Source: Thermoplasmata archaeon (GTDB lineage: Archaea > Thermoplasmatota > Thermoplasmata > Halarchaeoplasmatales > Halarchaeoplasmataceae). Taken from it: 10,375 nucleotides of DNA. Every line of letters begins with the position of its first letter. The stretch's first letter is position 1. A program made the translations under genes and the position numbers. Location: the NCBI GenBank assembly GCA_019594305.1, contig JAFDTZ010000078.1, positions 1 through 10,375 of the forward strand, given 5' to 3'. This document shows positions 5,267-10,375 of this stretch, piece after piece. Below the pieces are notes generated by a model. That model was not told where the DNA came from. It worked only from the letters and a program-made list of their open reading frames with translations, and did not search any database.

Positions 5267-6241
5267 ATGAATAAAAAACACCCTGATGTTAAGGAGATGC
5301 GTTTACCGAAAAAGGGGAAGTCGATACTCGTGGGAATTCCCGCCTACAATGAAGAGATAGCCATAGGTAGCCTTCTGTGGAAGTTGAAAAAATTACAGAA
5401 GAAGTTGAACTTTGACATTCTGGTGGTCGACGACGGCTCCCATCCCAAGGATGAAACCGCTAATATCGCAAAAAGTTTCGGCGCCACAGTAGAGGTACAT
5501 AAACATAATCTGGGTAAGGGAGCCGCTATCAGGACCATAATGAACTATGCCAAGAAGAAGTACTATCATTATCTTGTATTGATAGACAGCGACGGGCAGC
5601 ACAATCCCTACGAGATCCCCAATTTACTATCGGGATTGATGAACCCCGGTGCCGATATAACAATAGGCACCCGCTGGGGTGAGTACACCGAGATGCCCTT
5701 CATAAGAAAGATAGGTAAAAATGTGCTAGACCGCTTCACCATCGGAGGCAAGGGAAGGGACACACAGAGCGGTTTCCGTGCCTTGAACCGTAAGGCCATC
5801 AGACTGATAAAGCTCACACACGACGACTTCGCAGTTGAGTCGGAGATGCTGGCCGAGGCCCATGAAAAGGGATTGAATGTAAAAAACGTCCGGATATCGT
5901 GCAGGTACAAGAACATAAAAAACGCTAATACCAAGGGCTCTGCAAAGCACGGCTTCGGCGTACTCCACAAATTGATAAGTATGATAGTCGAAAGGCGCCC
6001 CCTCTTATTCTTCGGTATAACGGGAGCAATTTTTCTGGCCATAGCATTGGTATCAGGTATGTGGGTTATACACATTGCTAGAACGAAGAATATCCTATCC
6101 GTTGGTTACAGTATGCTGACCTTCATCTTTATCATACTAGGTTCGCTTATGTTGATAAGCGGTTTCATTTTGAATGAGTTAAAAAGGCTCTTCGATAGAC
6201 ACACAGAAAGAGATCTTAAGAGACTGGAAGAGTACTGGTGA
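5267..6241 (+). CDS. GT2 glycosyltransferase with C-terminal membrane anchor (DPM/AglJ-like)
   Basis: 324 aa. The catalytic GT-A domain spans about 18-225: ILVGIPAYNEE (20-30), LVVDDGS (52-58), NLGKGAAIR (81-89), metal-binding DSDG (107-110), DTQSGFRALN (165-174) and an ESEML stretch. Two hydrophobic helices follow at about 246-270 and 281-304, then a charged tail. A catalytic domain plus two helices is the layout of dolichol-phosphate-sugar synthases, including AglJ, which starts the N-glycan in haloarchaea. It probably transfers a nucleotide sugar to a polyprenyl phosphate at the membrane. The helices may anchor it or help move the lipid-linked sugar. GGGAAGG lies 4 nt before the ATG. A second Met at residue 11 is a less likely start. 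The sugar is unknown. Confidence 0.88.
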   Translation: MNKKHPDVKEMRLPKKGKSILVGIPAYNEEIAIGSLLWKLKKLQKKLNFDILVVDDGSHPKDETANIAKSFGATVEVHKHNLGKGAAIRTIMNYAKKKYYHYLVLIDSDGQHNPYEIPNLLSGLMNPGADITIGTRWGEYTEMPFIRKIGKNVLDRFTIGGKGRDTQSGFRALNRKAIRLIKLTHDDFAVESEMLAEAHEKGLNVKNVRISCRYKNIKNANTKGSAKHGFGVLHKLISMIVERRPLLFFGITGAIFLAIALVSGMWVIHIARTKNILSVGYSMLTFIFIILGSLMLISGFILNELKRLFDRHTERDLKRLEEYW

Positions 6242-6248
6242 TATACTT

Positions 6249-6268
6249 ATAGTTTCGACCGAAACTAT
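6249..6268. promoter_or_regulatory. Operator 1: ATAGTTTC-GACC-GAAACTAT palindrome
   Basis: Perfect 8-bp arms around a 4-bp centre, just upstream of the TATA-like box of the MarR gene. The core GTTTC-N4-GAAAC recurs at 6281-6294. MarR dimers bind palindromes of about this size, often at their own promoter. Confidence 0.7.
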
Positions 6269-6275
6269 TAAATAC
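6265..6275 (+). promoter_or_regulatory. TATA-like box of the marR-MATE operon
   Basis: CTATTAAATAC, centred about 28 bp before the ATG at 6298. This predicts a transcript that starts at or just before the start codon. Its left edge overlaps operator 1. Confidence 0.6.
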
Positions 6276-6280
6276 AATTA

Positions 6281-6294
6281 GTTTCATCTGAAAC
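6281..6294. promoter_or_regulatory. Operator 2: GTTTC-ATCT-GAAAC palindrome
   Basis: 5-bp arms with the same core and the same 4-bp spacing as operator 1, centres 29 bp apart. It lies between the TATA-like box and the ATG at 6298, covering about -17 to -4. A protein bound there should block initiation. Confidence 0.65.
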
Positions 6295-6297
6295 CAT

Positions 6298-6735
6298 ATG
6301 CCGGAAAAATATTCTGTGCTAAAATTGTACGCCTCCATAAACCGCAAGTTGATAATGCACCTTCGCAAGAAGATAATGCCCTACGGCTTCAGCAGAGGTG
6401 AATTTCCTTTTCTCGTACGTTTGCTGAAAAAGGGAGACGGTATATCCCAGAAGGAGATATGTGAAGATCTTAAGATATCCAAATCAACCACTTCTAAGAT
6501 GATCAACAAGCTACAGGGCGAAGGGTATCTAAGGATGGAGAAAGACCCGAACGACGGACGTGTAAAACTCATATATCTAACGGATAAAAAGCATGAAATT
6601 GAGGATATCGTAAGGGAGATAGAAGAAGAGGTAAACGATATATTGTTCAAGGATTTCAGCCAAGAGGAAAGAGAGATATTCATAGAACACTTACATCGAA
6701 TATCGGAAAACGTTGAAGAAGTGGTGGATAAGTAA
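6298..6735 (+). CDS. MarR family transcriptional regulator
   Basis: 145 aa, the usual MarR length. The winged helix-turn-helix covers about 34-100: RGEFPFLVRLLKKGDGISQ, then EICEDLKISKSTTSKMINKL with the recognition helix at about 60-72, then the wing DPNDGRVKLIYLT (83-95). N-terminal and C-terminal helices (about 5-30 and 100-143) would form the dimer interface. MarR proteins are dimeric repressors that let go of DNA on binding small ligands. The stop TAA shares one base with the ATG of the MATE gene, so the pair is one operon and the protein probably controls this exporter. The promoter has two matching palindromes around the TATA box, which points to autoregulation. The ligand is not evident. 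Confidence 0.93.
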   Translation: MPEKYSVLKLYASINRKLIMHLRKKIMPYGFSRGEFPFLVRLLKKGDGISQKEICEDLKISKSTTSKMINKLQGEGYLRMEKDPNDGRVKLIYLTDKKHEIEDIVREIEEEVNDILFKDFSQEEREIFIEHLHRISENVEEVVDK

Positions 6736-8186
6736 TGAACCCAGGAGGTACCTTTAACTACCTGCGCTCTCGAATGGGGCGTCCCAGTAAGGAAGAGATA
6801 ATATCAGGCGATATAGTACCGTTGCTATTCAAACTCGGTTGGCCCATGATGGTGGCTTCCATACTGCAAACCACTTACAATATTGTAGATACCGTGTGGT
6901 TGGGCAGACTGCCGGCCCCTCATAATCTTGATGCGGTGGCGGCTCTGACACTTGCATGGCCCTTCATAATGTTGATGGTGGCCATAGAGATGGGGTTGGG
7001 TATCGCAGGGATCGCCTTGATATCTCAAAACACCGGGGCAAAAAGGTACGAAGAGGCCCGGAGAGATGCCGGACAGCTTTACTTTATCTTCATCTTATTT
7101 TCCATATTACTGGGTGCCGTAGGTATATTTGCAGCAGAACCTTTCCTGAATCTATTGACCGGCGGCAGTCCCGTTGTTGAACCTGCTGTAGCGTACCTTC
7201 AGATAATATTCTTGGGCTTTCCGGTACTGATCACCTTTGCCGCTTTTTCGTTCTCTCTTAGAGCGTGGGGGGACACAATAACTCCCACAGTCATAATGAC
7301 CGTTAGTGTATTGATAAATCTGGCTCTTGACCCTATATTCATTTTCGGCCTAGGTCCCATACCACACATGGGCATACGCGGTGCTGCTATAGCTACTACA
7401 TTATCTCGGAGCGTTGGACTTTGTATTGCCATGTATATGCTCTCCACCAAGAAGGTAGGTCTTTGGGTCAACCTCGGCCATATGAAACCGGATTGGGACC
7501 GGATAAAAAAATTCTTCCAGATCGGCATACCTGCTACAGTGGCTCGTGCCTTGGATTCTACTGAATTTTTGGTATTCGCAGCTGCCCTTGCCTATCTCCC
7601 CAATCACAAAGATGTTATGGCTGCATATGGCATCGGCGGTCGTATACTCGGAGTGTGTTTCGTGGTTATGTGGGGTCTCGGTATGGCTCTGACCACCGTG
7701 GTAGGTCAATCCCTGGGAGCTGAGAAGAAGGAAAGGGCCGAAGAGGCTGCTAAAAAAGGTATCTTGGTGATGATGATTCTCATGACCTCCATATCTTTGG
7801 TCTTGGTTTTGATTCGATACCAGGCATTCGGATTCTTCATAAAAGATCAGCCGGCCGTCGTGCAGATAGGTGGTGAATTCCTGCTGATACTGGCCATAGG
7901 AGCGCCGTTCTTCGCCATCTTCGAAGCTGTGTCGGCAACGTTGAACGGTTCCGGGCATACAAAACAACAGCTGGGAATCAGCATATCAAGATTGTGGCTA
8001 TTGCGTATTCCACTTCTCTTCATACTTGCCTTCTACATCGGCCTTCACTCCACGGGTGCATGGCTGGCCATAGCCCTGAGCAACGTAGGGTCGGGCATAC
8101 TCGCCTACCTCGTTTACAAGATGGGCTGGTGGAAGAAAAAGATCATCGATAAGAGCCCACATTCACCTCCATCGTATACTCGATGA
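6735..8186 (+). CDS. MATE family multidrug/cation exporter
   Basis: 483 aa, two MatE repeats (about 28-240 and 258-470) with about 12 membrane helices, full length for the family. MATE proteins swap H+ or Na+ for drugs or metabolites across the membrane. Visible landmarks are the first helix with YNIVDTVWLGRL (48-59), QNTGAKRYEEARR (98-110), LRAWGDTITPT (175-185), LDPIFIFG (198-205), GIRGAAIATTLSR (213-225) and, in the second half, GQSLGAEKKERAEEAAKKG, the counterpart of the first QNTGAK loop. GGTGG lies 7 nt before the ATG, and the start overlaps the marR stop by one base. Met14 (6774) is a possible later start. Control by the adjacent MarR suggests export of whatever that regulator senses. 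Substrate and coupling ion cannot be read from sequence. Confidence 0.93.
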   Translation: MNPGGTFNYLRSRMGRPSKEEIISGDIVPLLFKLGWPMMVASILQTTYNIVDTVWLGRLPAPHNLDAVAALTLAWPFIMLMVAIEMGLGIAGIALISQNTGAKRYEEARRDAGQLYFIFILFSILLGAVGIFAAEPFLNLLTGGSPVVEPAVAYLQIIFLGFPVLITFAAFSFSLRAWGDTITPTVIMTVSVLINLALDPIFIFGLGPIPHMGIRGAAIATTLSRSVGLCIAMYMLSTKKVGLWVNLGHMKPDWDRIKKFFQIGIPATVARALDSTEFLVFAAALAYLPNHKDVMAAYGIGGRILGVCFVVMWGLGMALTTVVGQSLGAEKKERAEEAAKKGILVMMILMTSISLVLVLIRYQAFGFFIKDQPAVVQIGGEFLLILAIGAPFFAIFEAVSATLNGSGHTKQQLGISISRLWLLRIPLLFILAFYIGLHSTGAWLAIALSNVGSGILAYLVYKMGWWKKKIIDKSPHSPPSYTR

Positions 8187-8250
8187 TGTCCCGATCCATG
8201 GTTTACATCCGACAAGATAATAGCGGTCATCAAGTAATATAATACGCCCC

Positions 8251-8263
8251 AAAGATTTAAAAA
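8251..8263 (+). promoter_or_regulatory. TATA-like box of the ABC exporter operon
   Basis: AAAGATTTAAAAA, in the 106-bp gap after the MATE gene. It predicts initiation near 8285 and a very short leader before the ATG at 8293. AGGTG (8281-8285) is the ribosome-binding candidate. A promoter here argues that the ABC genes are not part of the MATE operon. Confidence 0.5.
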
Positions 8264-8267
8264 CAAT

Positions 8268-8281
8268 TGCATGGTCATGCA
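8268..8281. promoter_or_regulatory. Palindrome TGCATG-GT-CATGCA, candidate operator
   Basis: Perfect 6-bp arms around GT, placed between the TATA-like box and the start codon of the ABC ATPase gene. The position suits a repressor. The sequence differs from the GTTTC/GAAAC operators of the MarR gene, so a different regulator would be needed. Confidence 0.45.
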
Positions 8282-8292
8282 GGTGTATCTAA

Positions 8293-9231
8293 ATGGTAAT
8301 AAAAGTAAAGAACCTCAGGAAGGAATTCAACGGGACCCATGCCGTAGACGGCATCTCTTTCGAAGTGAAACAGGGAGAGGTATTCGGGCTTTTAGGCCCC
8401 AACGGCGCCGGTAAGACCACTACGGTGAAGATAATGGCAACTATGCTCCTTCCCGACGGCGGAACGGCGGAGATCGGGGGGTACGACGTTGTTAAACACC
8501 CTCAGAAGGTGAGGGGTATAGTCGATGTGATAACCGCCCGGGACAAATTCTACAGACGATTGAATGCGTATCAGAACATGAGCTTCTTTTCACGATTATA
8601 CGGGGTGGACGACTGGAAGGATAAGATGGAGAATTACGGGGGACGACTTGGTTTAGAAAAGGAAGACTATCAGAAGAGATTGGGTGACTATTCTACAGGT
8701 ATGAGGCAGAAACTCAACCTTGTGAGGAACCTTATACGGAATACACCTATCCTTTTCCTGGACGAGCCCACATTGGGATTGGACCCAGTGTCCAGCCGAA
8801 AATTCAGGGGGCTGCTCAAGGAGATAATGGATCGAGAGGAAAAGACGGTCGTATTTACGAGTCACAATATGTACGAGGTGGAAGAACTCTGTGAAAGGAT
8901 AGCCATACTCAACAGGGGAAGGATCACATCCGTGGGTGAACCCGGGGCTTTGAAAAAGCGGATATTCCCAAAAAGACTCGTGGAGTTCAGATATATGGAG
9001 GACGGTTTACCCGATATAGATGACCCCGCCATAGATAAGATAGAAAAAGAAGGCCGATACATCCGAGTATATCTCGAGGACGGTCGAAGACTTCACGATA
9101 TCATAGAGAAGATAATGAGCATCGGTAGGATCACCGACCTATCGGTTAAGGAGCCTACACTGGAAGAGGCGTTCATCAGGCATACCGAGGATGAAGAAAG
9201 ATCCGACGAGAAGGTGACCGCATGGATATAA
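8293..9231 (+). CDS. ABC-2 type exporter ATP-binding protein
   Basis: 312 aa, an ATPase of the DrrA/NatA/CcmA type. Walker A is GPNGAGKTT (35-43), the signature is YSTGMRQ (133-139, a variant of LSGGQ), Walker B is ILFLDE (153-158), the D-loop is GLD (162-164) and the switch histidine is H191 (TSHNMYEVEEL). The usual Q-loop glutamine is not obvious: the stretch at 75-95 (GIVDVITARDKFYRRLNAYQN) has no Q where most relatives do, as in some related subfamilies. About 100 residues after the ATPase core form the C-terminal domain typical of DrrA-like proteins, ending in VKEPTLEEAF. The gene overlaps the permease gene by 10 bp, so the products almost surely form one transporter. The substrate could be a drug, lipid or polysaccharide. 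Confidence 0.94.
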   Translation: MVIKVKNLRKEFNGTHAVDGISFEVKQGEVFGLLGPNGAGKTTTVKIMATMLLPDGGTAEIGGYDVVKHPQKVRGIVDVITARDKFYRRLNAYQNMSFFSRLYGVDDWKDKMENYGGRLGLEKEDYQKRLGDYSTGMRQKLNLVRNLIRNTPILFLDEPTLGLDPVSSRKFRGLLKEIMDREEKTVVFTSHNMYEVEELCERIAILNRGRITSVGEPGALKKRIFPKRLVEFRYMEDGLPDIDDPAIDKIEKEGRYIRVYLEDGRRLHDIIEKIMSIGRITDLSVKEPTLEEAFIRHTEDEERSDEKVTAWI

Positions 9232-10019
9232 AGGGATATTTTTCCATCCTTTGGGCCTTCGTTGTACGTGACTGGCAGAGGCGCTGGTCCTATAAATTGA
9301 ACTTCATAGCCATGTTACTTTATCCTATTGTATGGGTAAGTGTTTTCGGCGTACTGGGTAGAACCATCGACGATGCGGGAGGTACCGGCGTACCCGGCGG
9401 ATTCTCAACATTTATGGTTACCGGTATAATCACATGGCGTTTCATCAGGGTAGGCTTCTTTGATTCGTCTTGGAGCATACGATGGGAGCAGCACATAGGG
9501 ACATTCAAAAACATATACATGTTACCCAATCACCTCATGGTCCCTATATCCGCTACGGCTCTATCGGGTTTCACCGTGTCCATGTTAAATTTCGTGGAGA
9601 TGTGGTTGGTTGCCGAACTGGTCTTCGGAATAAGCCTTAACTTGACCTTGCCTTCTTTCCTGTTCCTTGTACTCGCATGGCTATCCGTGATCGGTTTCGG
9701 ATTCGCTATCGCCGGTATAGCCATACTCTACAAGGAGATACAGGCTGTATTTACGGTAATATTCTTCTCATTCCAATTCTTCTGCGGAGTATTCTTCCCG
9801 GTCGATGCACTGCCAAGATCAGCACAGTATGTAAGCCGTGTGATACCCATAACATACGCTCTCAACGGTATCAGGTACAGCATAACCCACGGGTACATAC
9901 CTACCACCGACCTGATAGTTATGCCGATCGCCGGACTTATCGGCCTGGCCATAGGTTTAGTCACCCTGCAGCTCTGTCTTAAAAAGGCACTTAAGGAAGG
10001 GAAACTGGAAAGATACTGA
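9222..10019 (+). CDS. ABC-2 type exporter permease
   Basis: 265 aa, full-length ABC2_membrane protein with six predicted helices at about 27-46, 62-81, 104-136, 144-168, 175-194 and 232-257. A cytoplasmic N-terminal stretch (VVRDWQRRWSYK) leads into helix 1. The FFCGVFFPVDALP stretch (186-198) is the conserved segment after helix 5 in this family, and ITYALNGIRYSITHG follows it. It would act as a dimer with two copies of the upstream ATPase to export a substrate. AAGGTGA (9211-9217) precedes the ATG, which lies inside the end of the ATPase gene, implying coupled translation. No accessory gene in the window tells the substrate. Confidence 0.93.
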   Translation: MDIKGYFSILWAFVVRDWQRRWSYKLNFIAMLLYPIVWVSVFGVLGRTIDDAGGTGVPGGFSTFMVTGIITWRFIRVGFFDSSWSIRWEQHIGTFKNIYMLPNHLMVPISATALSGFTVSMLNFVEMWLVAELVFGISLNLTLPSFLFLVLAWLSVIGFGFAIAGIAILYKEIQAVFTVIFFSFQFFCGVFFPVDALPRSAQYVSRVIPITYALNGIRYSITHGYIPTTDLIVMPIAGLIGLAIGLVTLQLCLKKALKEGKLERY

Positions 10020-10238
10020 AGATCATCGGTACTTACCGCAATCTTCGCAATACCATCTCTCTGGTAGTTTTCGTATTTCACGACTTCAACTAGTAAAACC
10101 GCATCCGAGATAAAAAAAGTAAATTTACCCTTGATGCTGAGTGCGGCCGAAGAAAATATCGAATTATCCGATCTTAATAAGAAGCGATGCGATGGGAAAA
10201 ATATTTAGTAACGATGAGAGATGAAGTAGATTAGTATC
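10020..10238. other. 219-bp intergenic gap with no convincing gene
   Basis: No full gene is supported. Two short open stretches were read by hand. On the plus strand an ATG at 10134 opens 24 codons to TAG at 10206-10208, encoding the acidic peptide MLSAAEENIELSDLNKKR with six more residues. On the minus strand an open frame without a start codon (10085-10023) ends in WYCEDCGKYR, which resembles the end of a zinc-ribbon protein. Either may be chance or a gene remnant. An A-rich ATAAAAAAAG (10110-10119) lies ahead of the plus-strand ATG. Confidence 0.4.
10199..10209 (+). promoter_or_regulatory. TATA-like box of the last, partial gene
   Basis: AAATATTTAGT, centred about 35 bp before the ATG at 10239. 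This predicts a start near 10230 and a leader of about 9 nt. No ribosome-binding site is evident. Confidence 0.4.
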
Positions 10239-10375
10239 ATGAATATAGCATACATCCATAGATTCCTCAATGAACTATATCAACAGGCCGATAGGGTTGA
10301 GGACAGGTTGAAACGTTCCGGTGTAAAATGTCGCGTTAACATGCCCCGCTTCAACTATCTATTTTTGGAAGGTGA
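10239..10375 (+). CDS. Unrecognised protein, N-terminal part only
   Basis: 45 codons open from ATG 10239 to the window edge with no stop. The peptide begins MNIAYIHRFLNELYQQADRV and continues with EDRLKRSGVKCRVNMPRF and NYLFLEG. The first 28 residues are charged and probably helical, and no signal peptide or membrane segment is seen. Codon use looks like that of the neighbours. A TATA-like box stands upstream, so this is probably a separate transcription unit from the ABC exporter. The family cannot be named from this fragment. Confidence 0.6.
   Translation, partial: MNIAYIHRFLNELYQQADRVEDRLKRSGVKCRVNMPRFNYLFLEG

Noticed and set aside
7401..7967. Minus-strand frame of 188 codons inside the MATE gene.
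   Set aside because: It is antisense to a clearly conserved MATE protein, has a low-complexity composition rich in His, Gln and Ser, and has no promoter.
9728..10081. Minus-strand frame of 117 codons across the end of the permease gene.
   Set aside because: Most of it is antisense to the permease. Only its first part, in the gap, is of any interest, and that is noted as a possible relic.

Overview
The window is archaeal DNA, most likely from a euryarchaeal or Thermoplasmatota-type organism. The lineage is inferred from gene content and is not proven. Four things point to archaea: a tRNA-Glu with a canonical intron in a bulge-helix-bulge fold, homologues of the archaeal methyltransferase subunits MtrA and MtrH, A/T-rich TATA-like boxes about 26 bp upstream of several start codons (which suggests leaderless mRNAs), and DPM1-like glycosyltransferases. 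Genes are tightly packed, with ATGA or 1-10 bp overlaps inside operons.

Left region (1-393): an intron-containing tRNA-Glu(UUC) on the minus strand. Directly upstream of it is an array of hairpin repeats whose stems differ between copies yet still pair. Minus strand, 394-2853: an operon metF-like > mtrA-like > mtrH-like. It looks like a soluble C1 module: methylene-pterin reductase, corrinoid protein, methyltransferase. The other Mtr subunits that would make it a sodium pump are absent from the window.

Middle (2921-6241): a divergent pair of overlapping genes (zinc-ribbon protein and a GT2 glycosyltransferase), a minus-strand Gln-rich three-helix membrane protein, a DUF599 membrane protein sharing a palindromic TATA region with it, and a second GT2 enzyme with two C-terminal membrane helices of the dolichol-phosphate-sugar synthase/AglJ type. 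This stretch looks concerned with the cell envelope and lipid-linked sugars.

Right (6249-10019): a MarR regulator overlaps a MATE efflux gene by one base. Its promoter carries two GTTTC-N4-GAAAC palindromes around the TATA box, which predicts autoregulation. An ABC-2 exporter follows (ATPase plus permease, 10-bp overlap) behind a TGCATG-GT-CATGCA palindrome. Together these are two separate efflux units. The window ends in the first 45 codons of an unrecognised gene after a 219-bp gap with no convincing gene.

The most interesting items are the stand-alone MetF-MtrA-MtrH module, the covarying hairpin array next to the split tRNA, and the two-operator MarR promoter.
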